DNA from: Epiperipatus broadwayi
Taxonomy: Eukaryota; Onychophora; Udeonychophora; Euonychophora; Peripatidae
Assembly: GCA_028023455.1 (NCBI GenBank)
Contig: JAQFVV010006208.1
Coordinates: 6,554,963 to 6,618,962 of the forward strand
DNA length: 64,000 nt
Direction of reading: 5' to 3'
This document shows, in pieces, positions 45,667 to 56,998 of this stretch. The translations under genes and the position numbers were made by a program. The stretch's first letter is position 1. Each line of letters begins with the position of its first letter. Under the pieces are notes generated by a model that saw only the letters and a program-made list of their open reading frames with translations, was not told the DNA's origin and did no database searches.

Positions 45667-47663
45667 GTATATATTTGTATTTTTTTAGATTAAATTTTTA
45701 CTGATATTCTGTCTGAATTATTTTGTCATTTATAGCTAATTATATTTATTACATCTGAATAATGGTTTGATTAAATGGTACGTGTGAGTTTTTAAGTAAA
45801 CCAAGATGGCAACCCATATTTTTGATAAATCTACAGTTTCGGGGGATTTCCCAAAAATGTTTACCAAAAAAAATGCCTGCTGGGAAATGTCGTATTTAAT
45901 AATTACATTTTATTTTTTATTACTGTTATTTTAAAATAGAAATCATTGTGGAAAATTTAATTACAGTATTTACAGTTTATTTTTTTTTTGGATTAACTTA
46001 CTAACAGAAAAATGAAAAAAAGAAGATATAATTGCAATCTATATACTTTATTCAGGTTGGTGGCGTGCAATCATATAGTGACCATTAACACGGACTTTTC
46101 CGTGGAGGGCAGGATTTTGTACCTTTGGAAATAGTCCACTGCATCACATTCTCTGACAGGAATGTCCCAATTTACCAAAAAAAAAAAAAATTACTAACAA
46201 AAAAGGAACACACTAAATTCAACCAAAGTACGACAATGTTAACACAACTAGTAAAAAAAATTGAAATAAAGCTTCTTAATGAAATTTATCAGAATTTATT
46301 CATTTTTTCAAAATAATAACAACAATAAGCAACTAAGATAACTTAATGATTCTCAATATTAAATTTATTTAATAATTAACGTTTTAGCAATAAAAACAAA
46401 TAATAAGATTTTAAGTAAACATTGTACGATCTCTTTATTTAATGTGGCATTCTTAAAAAAATGTATTTGAATATTGTGACAATATCAAGTATATCTCTCA
46501 TTGGTGTTGTATCAGTTTAAAAAAAAAATTACCAATGATCATATCTTCTACGATAATAATAATAAATTTTGTTACTCAATCAAATGTAATAGAAATAATT
46601 GTTAGGGATCATGTGTCAAATAATATGTTAAATAATTAATCTCTGTGAATCATGCATGTATAATGAAAAATCAAATAAATAACACGCAGATAAATCACAT
46701 CTCGACTAGAATATAAGTTTTCTAAACAGTTAACAAGTTTATTTATAAATTAATAATATTATATTATTACAATAAGATTTTAACATCATATAAAAAAAAT
46801 ATTTACAAAAGTAAAATAAGAATTGACATTATTTATCATGAAAAAATTTTTTTACAGTAAATCTTACCAATAAATGACAAAAAAATAAAATAAGACAGCC
46901 TTCGCTCCGGCCATTTCAAATAAAATAAAAACTTACAACAGTAATGACAATATATTATCCTCATTCAGTAAAAATAATATTCTATTATTTTGTGTTGGGA
47001 ACAGTTACAATAAATTTCCCAATTTCTCAGAAAACTTAATATTAGACTTATACTATTATGATGTAATGCATCAATATAAGTTTATATTTAAAATACACTT
47101 CTTCAAATTCAACAAATAAAATGTTTAAAAAAAAATTATTAAAGACTTTCTTTGCAGTTTAGCAAAGTATCACCATGATATTTGAATATCAGAAAATTTT
47201 AAATAAAATATGAATACCTCCCGTAAAAATACTTAAGAGATAATTTCATAATTTTTTGTAACTTAAATGGATTTGAATTATTTATAATAAAATTTAAAGA
47301 ACTATCCTAAATTATATTGCTTGAGATTTGTATTTTTTGTTTTTATAATCTTATATTCATCATAACATTCAGAATCATTTTCACTATTCTCACTCTCATT
47401 CCAATTTGCATATGCGTCTGTTTGAGCTAAGTGATCTATTAGTTGTAGGAATATCAATCATCCCTCATATGTTATATACTATGACAATCATCTCAACATC
47501 ATTTGGGAAAGAAATTTTTATATACTTCATCTTGCCCTCTCACAAAATTATCAACATTTTAGCCACTATTTTACCGGCTTATAAAACTATCCTCTATGAT
47601 GATTCTTGTAGTAATAGATAGTGATTAAAGTGTAGGATATGGAATAATAACAAGAATGATTCT
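45667..47663. other. Intron, one GC-richer patch
   Basis: A patch at 46040-46165 is less AT-rich (GTGGAGGGCAGGATTTTG) and unidentified. The rest is AT-rich with nothing recognised. Confidence 0.5.
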
Positions 47664-47664
47664 A

Positions 47665-47890
47665 AAACACTAAACATCACATGATCACTATCTCATACTA
47701 GCACATAATTGTTATTAAACAATTCAAAACAAAGCAAAACTCTTCATATAGTAGTGCCATCTTGTGCTAATAAGAGCAATGGATGCCAGAAGGCTTTTGC
47801 ATAAAATCCCTATCTAGTGCCTACTCATCCAGTATCCCCAGACTAGTTTCTGGCTTGTGGCCTTCATCAGTGATTCTAATGAGTAAGATA
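47665..47890 (-). mobile_element. Family A, single arm
   Basis: AAACACTAAACATCACATGAT start, then the left arm and the motif on the minus strand: CTGATGA, stem II GGC-CACAA-GCC, GAAAC, TAGTC, TGGGG and CTGGAT (about 47828-47880). Here stem II is GGC/GCC where other copies have AGC/GCT. No right arm follows. Confidence 0.7.
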
Positions 47891-49426
47891 ATATCATCAT
47901 GGATACAGTACAAAATAATAAGTCCATATTCATCGGGCATTTAAGATTCAAGTCATTGATTATAGCACTTATTGATAAGGAAATGCAACTATCCATGGAA
48001 AATAATATATAGCCCTTTGTTATCTATATATTTTAATAACTTTAAAGTATGAAAATATAGTTCACCTACAACAGATTTCAGCATATACTCACACCTAGGA
48101 TTTCGTATGAATATTACTCTCCCGACCACCACCCTATATCTTCCACACTGAATAACTCACTTAACATCATAAAATATACAAACTGCATTCTAAAATAATT
48201 TCCTAAACAACAATATTAAAGAAACAAAGTTCTAAATTTATTTCAAGATGTTTTTTTTTAAAGTTTTCAAGCACAAATGATCTTGATAAAACATACATCA
48301 GTATTATACATTTATTTATTTGTTATTATATAATTTAGAGATCAGTATTAGGACTTCTCTGTATTATTTCAACAGATAATGTTCATAAAAATAACATATC
48401 AGTCATGTAACGATGTTATATAATGTACACATATTCAAGCATTCATATTAAATAAATATTTAATTATCCTTGGATGTTTCAAGACATTCATCTATACAAT
48501 TCTTATATAAAAATATACAATGATAATTTTATTAATTGTTCATTTAATTATTTATTATTAAATTCAATCAATATGAAATAATAATTTAAAATACTAATTA
48601 AGATGTATCATTTAAAAAAAAATTATCATGCAAAATGTAATATAAATAATAAAAGAAATTATCAATAATCTCAACAATTATTAAGATCATTTACGGCAAT
48701 CTGCTTCTTCGACCATACATCAGGAAAATCAATTATGATTGTAATTTATCTTATTCAGAAAATTACTTTCTGAATACCGAGTTTTATTATTTAACATACT
48801 ATTACTAATAAAAGTTAATCTATTTTAAGATTAAATTTAAAATATAATAACAACAGGTTAGTTTTTAAAAATAAAAAAAATTGTAATATTCTAAATATTA
48901 ACGTTAGACTTAATCTAAAGAAAAATGATAAAGTTTTAAAGTTATGAAAAGTTTTTTTTCTCTCCTCCTGCTCATAAGCTGAATGCCTGTCAGGAATCTT
49001 CCACCATTACTTAGTTACGGTTGAAAGGCTTTGTGTACAATCATATTCCTGTCTCGGCATCATTTGAAGAAATATACAAATAATAATAATAATAATAATA
49101 AAATCCAATAAATCCAAGAAGAATATTAACTATCCCGAAAAGATAAAATGTTTATTTCAGTCCTTTCTGAAAATTTTATCCAGGCATGTAATAACTTCAT
49201 AGAATAATAATTCAAGGATCCATTTTATGTAAAAATATTTGTTTCTCCTAAGTAAGTACTCTCCGTTTATTTTGGCCAATGTATATAGCAGATATATTGC
49301 AATAAGTATAAGTAATAATTTATTCTCCATTGGTCAAAAACATTAATAAAAAACATTGTATGATATTCAATTATTTATTTAATACATATATCAGCGGACA
49401 TGTAGTTTATAAATTAAAATAAATAT
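47891..49426. other. Intron, with an AAT microsatellite
   Basis: Tandem AAT at about 49080-49101. Nothing else recognised. Confidence 0.5.
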
Positions 49427-50040
49427 CATCATCATCATCAACCATTATCAATCCACTGCAGGATGAAGGTCTCTCCAAGTTTAATCCATCTTCTCCAATG
49501 TTTAGCTTCTCTTTTCCACAACACCCCTGCACATTTTCTTATTTCATCCATCCATCTCACATGTGGTCTCTTTCTGGGTCTTTTACAATCTCTTGGAATC
49601 CAGTTTAAAATTTCAATTGTCCATCTATTATCATTTCTTCTAGCAATATGTTCAGCCCAACTCCATTTCAATCTTTTAATTTTTTCAATAAGGTCAGTAA
49701 CATCTGTTTGTTGTCTTACCCATACATTGCGTTTTCGATCTCTTCTTGTTACTCCCAACATAATCTCTCCATACTCCTTTGAGTGGTTTGAAGTCTCTGT
49801 ATTGCTCTTCTATTAAGTGTCCAAGTCTCAGATCCATAAGTAAGAACTGGTAAAACACATTTGTTAAAAACCATCCTTTTCAAACACATAGGCATATTTT
49901 CTTTTAGTATCAAGTTATTTCTACCAAAAGCACTCCAACCAAGTTTAATTCTATGATTAATTTCCTCCATTATGTTTCCATCTGTATTAATAATCTGACC
50001 AAGGTATTTGTAACTTAACTTCTTCTAATTCTTTATAATC
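49427..50040 (-). pseudogene. RTE-like LINE, 5'-truncated 3' end (best preserved)
   Basis: On the minus strand, from about 50030 to 49438: EEINHRIKLGWSAFGRNNLI, KRMVFNKCVLPVLTYGSETWT, then VRQQTDVTDLIEKIKRLKW, EHIARRNDN, RDCKRPRKRP, HVRWMDEIRKCAG and a final LQWIDNG with stop. The tail is a TGATGATGATGAT repeat (CATCATCATCATCA on plus). One frameshift separates the two blocks. This is the C-terminal region beyond the RT catalytic site. Confidence 0.85.
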
Positions 50041-50846
50041 AAAAAATAAATATATCAAAAGGAATATTTTATCTCGTTTGTTTTATTCAACAACGTGATT
50101 TCTTTCCCTAATTTGTATCAATAATAAATTTATTTTTTAATGTCTGGTTATATATCTCTGCATGTCCAGTCACTAATTTTACACTATTTGTTTTGGATTC
50201 CCTGGTGCTGATAACTACTTAGATCACATGATATATTCTGGGGAAAATATTTGGGTAGTTCCCTCTAGTTTGGTCAAGCTCTATGGCATTTATTTAATCT
50301 AGATCATTTCTTTTATCTCAGTCAATTTTGCAGTTCTTAAATATATACTGATATATTATTTGTGAAAATATTTATTAATTAATAATTCAATTTTTAGTTT
50401 TGGTCAAAACGGTCAGTAGTTTTTGGTTTTTGTCTCATTTAACTTTTTTAGCCCCCCCCCCCCCCATGCATTGTCTAAATTGTTAAATCATCTTTTTTCC
50501 TCACATGAATTATTTCTTTTGTGATGTGATATAAATATTAGTCTCTGTATTACAAAGAACTGTTTAACAATTATCTAATACTTGAACAAAACAAAAGTTT
50601 TATTTCAAGTATTTAGATTATAAACAGATGATTCTAATCACTGCTTCCTTGCCTAATCTGGATTTAATTTTTAATCTTCATATCCAGACTGAGGTGAGAA
50701 TAATTAATCCTACCCTTAGATCAATTACACATGAAAAGTATTTGATTATCAGTTTTACTTATCATATTAATTTATAAAAAATCTTTTAATTTTAAATAAA
50801 TAAAGCAGTAACTGAAATATCTGGAAATTAAACAAATTAAATAATA
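50041..50846. other. Intron, with a run of about 14 C
   Basis: Poly-C at about 50452-50465. Otherwise nothing recognised. Confidence 0.5.
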
Positions 50847-50847
50847 T

Positions 50848-51517
50848 TGGTACCTACGTATTAGTCCGGTGGTGAGATTTGACATAAGTATTAATCCGGC
50901 AATATTTTTTTGGAAAAAATGACCTATAACTTTATTTATTGAAAATGATACAAAGTCTACTAACATGCATTTACATTTTTTTGTGAGAAATTATCTTCCA
51001 CCATCTAAACTTACAAAGATTTTTTATTTTGAAAAAGGGCCGTCTATAACTTTTATTTAGTGGGAATGAAGCAAACATGAATTGATGTTTTTTTGCAAGA
51101 AATGATCTTCCAACAAGTAATCTTCTAACAATCTAAATTTATTATAAATGTTACCCAAACCCCCCAAAAAATAATATACATATATTTAACCATGCAATTT
51201 TGTCCATTTACAAAATGTTTATTAGTATCACTGCTGTGGACTGAACTTTCTTACCTTGAACTATGTTCTGTTATGAATGGCTACTCTGTTTCAACAATCC
51301 TAAAAGAAACACTATCATTGTTGGCCTAAAATTAGCAGCAAAATCAACATTTTGACTAATAACTTTCTCTTCAGTGGAATATTATCTAATATTCACTTAT
51401 AAAATTAATTCATTTCCTTTTTAGAAGATTGTGAGTGTGTTTAATTCAGTTTTTATATACACATTTGTGCTAGTGACTTTCATCACCACCGGACTAAAAT
51501 GTAAGTACCGTAACATT
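50848..51517. mobile_element. Family G non-autonomous DNA transposon with inverted ends
   Basis: The left end GGTACCTACGTATTAGTCCG followed by GTGGTGA is inverted at about 51488-51515 (TCACCACCGGACTAAAATG, then TAAGTACC). The 670-bp interior is AT-rich with no transposase. A second, partial copy is at 19725-19930. The minus frame at 50772-50966 is not a gene. Confidence 0.65.
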
Positions 51518-51755
51518 TATTATAGATCTAAATTATAATGTTTATATATGAAAGGGTCTTATGGTGCATTGGTTAACACATCTACATATCTTGCTCATGA
51601 ATTGCGTTAGAATCTAGACCAAATGAAATTTGATAACTTTTAGATTTCAAATGAGCTTAGTATTTTTATTTCTGTCAGGTATCTTGTATCTTGCCATTTG
51701 TACCTAAGAGATTAAAATGAAAATGTCATATCTGATCTTGCCTTTAGAAGTGGAC
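51518..51755. other. Intron, no feature seen
   Basis: Nothing recognised. Confidence 0.5.
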
Positions 51756-51757
51756 TA

Positions 51758-52400
51758 TTCCAGATTCCTTGCCTAATTGGCTAGCACCCGATCGCTATCC
51801 AATGGGGATAAATCCCTCATTGGAGTTTGCGCACATAATCTGAGTGTTTCCAGTAAGATAGAGATCTGCCATTAAATAATTAGCTTTTTTGGAGGCAAGG
51901 CAGAGAGCAATTACTTGTGTCAACCTGCATGATTGAACGTGCTCTCCAATAAAACCCTCTGCTATCATCAAAGGTATTTTCTCTAGTCATTATCATGATG
52001 TCCAAGCAATGAGGCTGGTCCACCTGAGGACTGGAAGCTGCTATATCCGCAGCCAACTCAAGGCAAGCTGTCTTGCACTTCTGGAAGATTCTGAACTAGA
52101 ACCAACTCGAGGAAAGCTGTACTGCACAACCGGAAGAGTCTTACTTGAACTCGCGAGGCAGGCTACTTATATAGATGGAAGTGAGTTCCATTACTCGGCA
52201 CGACTATCTCAGCATTAATTTGTGTAAATCATATTTATATGTTTTATTAACTAACGTGTGTATATTTTTGTAAGTAATAAATTATACTTATTAATTATTG
52301 AGTAGTTGTCATAATTTGTCTGTTAATTTGGAACTGAACCTGTAAATTTAGCCAAACACAACAGAAAGAAAAACTCTCACCATTCAGAAACCAGTAGCTT
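51758..52400 (+). other. GC-richer block, possible solo LTR or unknown repeat
   Basis: The first 450 bp are markedly less AT-rich than the rest of the window. They contain internal repeats of CAACTC(A/G)AGG(C/A)AAGCTGT (52047 and 52103). A 69-codon frame at 52009-52218 is open but unlike any family I know. The block ends with an AATAAATT signal near 52278 and a transition to normal AT content. A promoter-plus-polyA layout would fit a solo LTR, but no target duplication was found. Confidence 0.3.
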
Positions 52401-52532
52401 GGTGAGAAATAATATTCTTCACTAGAGGGCTACTTTAAAATAATTTACATACTTATTCTATTCTTAGTTTTAAATAACATTTAATTTTTTTAGTTAATAG
52501 TTGCAATTTAAAATTTTGATTTTTTTTTTTAG

Positions 52533-52829
52533 ATACTCCTGGGCCACCAAAGAATATTAAGGTCGTAGAAGGTACTGATGACTCTGTAACACTAGCCTGG
52601 GAGCCACCAGATGACGATGGGGGTGCAGTAGTCGAAGGATATCTAGTTGAAAAAAGAGGAATTGGACGTAGAACATGGCAGAAAGTTCAGACAGTTCCAG
52701 AAACTGTCTTTACAGTACCTAATTTAGTTGAAGGCAATGATTATGAGTTTAGAATAACTGCTGAGAATATGTATGGACTTGGTGAACCCATGGAAATGAA
52801 AAAAATGATTACTGTTAGATACACCTTTT
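52533..52829 (+). CDS. Exon: FN3 domain (type A)
   Basis: This 297-bp exon lies between AG at 52531-52532 (after a run of T) and GT at 52830-52831, phase 1 at both ends. One FN3 domain of 99 residues: TPGPPKNIKV, SVTLAWEPPDDDGGA, YLVEKRGIGRRTWQKV, then FRITAENMYGLGEP and a closing VRYTF. EKRGxGRxTW and AENxYGLG are shared with the FN3 at 18535-18834, so this is the type A domain of the second super-repeat. There is no start codon in the exon, so a simple ATG search misses it. Confidence 0.9.
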
Positions 52830-52964
52830 GTAAGTATTCTTATTTTGCATTTAACGTTATTAATGATTAAAATTTAATTTTACGTCTAATTTTATTTTGA
52901 TATTAATATTATTAAAACAATTATTATAAAAGTACCAAAATCACAGTTTTCTTTATTTTTGCCG

Positions 52965-53230
52965 CAATATCCTATAAATACAATTTATTTATACCACTTC
53001 AAACACTTTTTAGCCAAACTCTTTATTTGTACATATACATACATCTATGTTTCAACTGACCTGCAGTCTTTTTCAGAGCAAGTTTTTTTTTTTTTTTTAA
53101 GAAAATCAAAATAAACTTGCTCTGAAGAAGACTGCAGGTCAGTCAAAACGTAGGTGTATGTATATGTACAAATAAAGAGGTTTGCTAAAAAGTGTTTGAA
53201 GCAGTATGGATAAATTGTATTATAAAAGTA
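52965..53230. mobile_element. Family D fold-back element
   Basis: Arms about 52975-53083 and 53115-53225 (TATACCACTTCAAACACTTT, then GACCTGCAGTCTT and the inverse), with a T-rich loop. The plus arm reads CTGAAGAA-GACTG-CAGGT-CAGTC-AAAAC. Confidence 0.75.
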
Positions 53231-53789
53231 TTTACACTTTACATATATCTTTATGTAAATAAATTTTGGATTAAAACATTTAAGGATATATTCATTGCTA
53301 AAAGGGTATGATGAAAGATATCAGCAAGGTGAGAAAGTTTAATGAATCTAATCAATATTTAAAAGAAATGAGAAATTTGATAGCTTAGATAAACTGAATT
53401 GATATTAAATCCTGCAAGACTCATTTGAAGCAAGGCAAATTGCTGATTTGTGTATTTAGGTATAATTTTTTTATCGTATCAGGATGTGTTGACATGTTTA
53501 TTTTTTTTGTCACAAATTATTATCTGCAGTATATTTAAGATTAGTAAGGCGCTAATATAAAATTCTTTCAGGCCTTCCCAGCACCATGCACACATATAAG
53601 TGATGTAAATAAAATTATTATTTGATACTAATTTCCGGAAATACAATGACATTCAATGCCTTGATAAAAATAAATCCTTATTTTATATTAGAATCAACTA
53701 ATGTGAGATTGTGATTATATATAAATATTTTAGTACATTTAAAATCAATAAAATATATGAGTTGAGAAATATTTGTCCGTAAAAAAATT
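53231..53789. other. Intron, no feature seen
   Basis: Nothing recognised. Confidence 0.5.
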
Positions 53790-54045
53790 TGTATAAATGC
53801 AATTTATCCACTACTTTGAACACAAAATTTTTTAGCAAAACTCTTTTATTGTACCAACATGCATACACAATCTTACGTTTCGACTGTCCTGCAGTCTTCT
53901 TCAGAACCATTTTTTAAAAGTAAAATTGGCTCTGAAGAAGACTGCAGGACAGTCGAAATGTATGATAGTGTATGCATATAGATGCAATAAAAGATTTTTG
54001 CTAAAAAGTGTTCAAAGTAGTCGATAAATTGCATTTATATATGAT
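53790..54045. mobile_element. Family D fold-back element, second copy
   Basis: Arms about 53795-53912 and 53928-54045, near perfect. The plus core is CTGAAGAA-GACTG-CAGGA-CAGTC-GAAAT and the minus core is the same with GAAAC. The two family D palindromes lie about 800 bp apart in the same intron, in the same arrangement. Confidence 0.8.
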
Positions 54046-54606
54046 ATTACAGCAAAATAAAGGAAGTGGTTAATGTGATAATATTTCTAAAAATGTTTAT
54101 ATTTTTATTAATTTTTTTTATTTTAAATAAAAGTATTGAGCTACTTAGACTCTTAAGCTATATCATATTTAACTTACGCATGAGTGTAGCTCTGGCTACA
54201 CCAGATTGTATATCAGTACTTCTGTTTCACATGGCACGTATTGCTTCTATCAATGATTGATGCCAAAAACAATAATTGATCTTTATGACATCATTTTCAA
54301 GTCTTTCTTGTGCACTGTAGGGTCATTTGCAAATCTTTTACTTATGCTTAGACTCTAGTAATAAAAAGTAAAATTAATCTTCAGTTAGTTATAAAAAAGG
54401 ATAACATGAAGAGAAGTGCCCACGAAATGGATTTTTCTTCAGTAATGAAAAATCGGCAAAATAATATGGAGGCAATTTTTCTCAAAGAATTGTTTCTTAT
54501 TGCAAAATCTAAATCAAATTATCTTCTAAAATGTATTTACCAAATGAATATATTTTTTCCAGTTGTGAACAAAAATGCTCAACTAAATGTAATTTTATTA
54601 TTAATT
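54046..54606. other. Intron, no feature seen
   Basis: Open frames at 54066 and 54406 show no recognisable domain. Confidence 0.5.
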
Positions 54607-54723
54607 TGAATGATAGAAATAAACATCACATGACCACCACTTCTTATGCTTGTGTATAACTATTGTTCCATTGATTACTCTAGCTTGCTGTGTGTGGCAA
54701 TACGTATAGTGAATGATAGAAAT
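54607..54723. mobile_element. Internally deleted family A element in a perfect 14-bp target duplication
   Basis: TGAATGATAGAAAT at 54607-54620 and again at 54710-54723 flank an 89-bp remnant. It has the family A left end (AAACATCACATGACCACC, TATGCTTG) joined directly to the other end (CCATTGATTACTCTAGCTTGC, then GTGTGGCAATA). The middle with the ribozyme-like motif is gone, yet both true ends remain. Confidence 0.8.
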
Positions 54724-54948
54724 ACTAATATCATCTGGATTTATTTGCACAGCAGGGTTTTTCTCTTATCTCACTGTTTTTCTGTAATTCTAAAATCTAT
54801 AAGAATCAATGATATTGGTAAGTTATTGGCTTAAAACATTATTTTGAATGGCGGACAAGAAAAAATATTGAAAGATTGATTAGAGACTACAGGGCTATGA
54901 CAGTATTAAAAATGGTATGCATAATGGGCACAGTCCCTTTAGATTTGA
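54724..54948. other. Intron, no feature seen
   Basis: Nothing recognised. Confidence 0.4.
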
Positions 54949-54949
54949 T

Positions 54950-56095
54950 GTCCTAAACTTTAATCTCTTTAGCTTACAGATACTTTCTTCAATTTCATAA
55001 CATGCCCTGACTTAATATCTCTTCTATTTATTGCTCTGTCATGCTCCTTATCTCTCTCTATCTTACTTTTCACTGGCTGACCTATATATACCATCATACA
55101 TCTTTTGCATATAATTTTATAAACTATTCCTATCTTATCACTCCTATCATTTCTCATTTTTGCATTATTCACTAACTTTTAATGATTTACTATTTTTCTC
55201 TCCTATATTCTCATTTATTTTTTCTTTCTTATCATTCAGAATTCTATATACTACCTTCAAATATGGAATAGAAATCCATTTTTTATTTTTTATTTCATTT
55301 TTATTGCTAACTTTCTTATGTCCTCTTCTATCCCCCAATATATTTCTTACAACCCTACCATTATATCCATATTCAATGTATTCCTTATGGATCTACAACT
55401 TTTGCTCCTTTGCCTCCTTTTTGTTCAATGTAAACCTATCATTTTTCTCTTTTATTCCTTTCAGTACCCCCATTTTCTGATACCAAGGTTGATAAGATCT
55501 TGGCTGTATCATTCCCCTTATATTTTTACTCTTTATGCAATGTTTCTTATTAATCTCTCTATTCTCATCTTTTTTCACTAATAAATCTATATATTTCACT
55601 CCATCTTCATTATTTCCTCTTTTAAATTTAATATTAAACATATTTCTTAGTTCATTAAATGCTTTCCTTATGCTTCTATTTCCTACTACTATTACATCAT
55701 CTACATATCTATAATATTTTATAATTTCCCCATTCTCAATATAATTATTAATTACTCTCTGCTCAATCCAATCTATCATACTTGATGCCATAATTCCACA
55801 TATCAAACATCCCATTATCCATCCTTTTTCTATATTCCAATATTCATTATTATATTTTACACACAATGTTTCACTAATTATTATTAATACCTCTTCTATT
55901 ATTTTTATCCATTCCTTTGAAATTTTCCCCTCATTTTTGATCTTTCTTACCACAATTTTAATACTTTCCTTCCTAGACACACTGATACATTTGCTCTATA
56001 TCATATGAGGCTATATTACCATTCCTTCCTAATTTAACCATTTTTAGTCCTCCTATTACTTCCTCAGAATTTTTTATACAATACTTTCCATATCC
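54950..56095 (-). pseudogene. Penelope-like retroelement: reverse transcriptase plus GIY-YIG nuclease
   Basis: On the minus strand an RT block runs from about 56090 (SYDIEQMY) through 55980-55393. It contains GWIMGCLICGIMASSMIDWIE (the GxxMGxPxS position, degenerate) and a YRYVDD catalytic site at about 55695-55712, then FNIKFK and a lysine-rich stretch. After a gap with stops, 55172-54969 encodes a GIY-YIG nuclease: GIVYKIICKRCMMVYIGQ, then an R..R..EH motif. RT followed by GIY-YIG is the hallmark of Penelope-like elements, which reverse-transcribe at nicked or exposed 3' ends. A stop near 55982, a stop after 55393 and a truncated C-terminus show it is not intact. Hammerhead ribozymes are reported from this class, which bears on the motifs elsewhere in the window. 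Confidence 0.85.
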
Positions 56096-56364
56096 CATAT
56101 TATTTTTGAATTATTGTAACATCTTGACAATGTTCAATTTTGAATGAAAGTTGATTTGATGGCAATAAATTTTTAATTTAATTATGTAGTTGTCTATTAA
56201 ATTGATTATATTCAGTTCGGAAGAATATATATATATTCAACTTTGTTACAACAATTCGGGAATACCTGAAAAACTTTACAATAAGTTTGCATTTAAGCTT
56301 AATAATTCTTTTACATTTTTTAAATTTCTATATATATATATATACACACACACACACATGTTAA
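56096..56364. other. Intron, TA/CA microsatellite at the end
   Basis: TA run then CA run at about 56328-56358. Confidence 0.6.
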
Positions 56365-56560
56365 GCTAATCAGAATTATCCCAAATCCACAACTCAACCA
56401 GACTAGTCGAGAAAATAAACTTTAAAACACTACCAATGATTTCACTGCTACAAGCAGACTTCTCAAGCCATTGATAGTGTTTTAGAGTTTATTTTCGTGG
56501 CTAGTCTAGTTGAGTTGTGGATTTGGGGTAATTTTGATTATTTCTTGACTAGTTTAGCTT
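56365..56560. mobile_element. Family E fold-back element
   Basis: Arms about 56368-56447 and 56463-56545 (CCCAAATCCACAACTCAACC against its inverse). On the minus strand the left part reads TTGAGAAG-TCTGC-TTGT-AGCAG-TGAAAT, a core-like order. Related to 16145-16690. Confidence 0.7.
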
Positions 56561-56998
56561 CATGCTTTTAATGTTTGTATTAAGCTAAGTATACAAATCA
56601 CAATCACATAACCATAAATCACAGGTATTAGCCAAATTAAATTACAAATCTATTATGGTATCCTTGCCTATTGGTCAGTGAATTTATAATATATACTAGT
56701 GATTTAATTGGGAATTGATGTACTTAGTTTATTATATCAACTAGATTAGCTTTTGACATTGTATTTTATATATGTGTGTGTATTTAAACCATAACATTAA
56801 AGTTTCCAATGTAACTTTATTCATATCAAATGCTAGATTACGTTGTGTTATTTGTTCATTTTTATTTTGTTTATTACTTTTGATATTTTTCTTATTCTTT
56901 TTCTATTTTCTAATGATATAGATTTAAAATCATAAATTAGTTTTACTAATAGAACTTTTATATGGAAAAATATAGCTTACTGAAATCTTTAATTGCAG
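56561..56998. other. Intron, no feature seen
   Basis: Ends in CTTTAATTGCAG (AG 56997-56998), the acceptor of the last exon in the window. Confidence 0.55.

Noticed and set aside
55160-55581. Plus-strand hydrophobic frames that look like a membrane protein
   Set aside because: They are the antisense of the Lys/Glu-rich Penelope-like RT frame.
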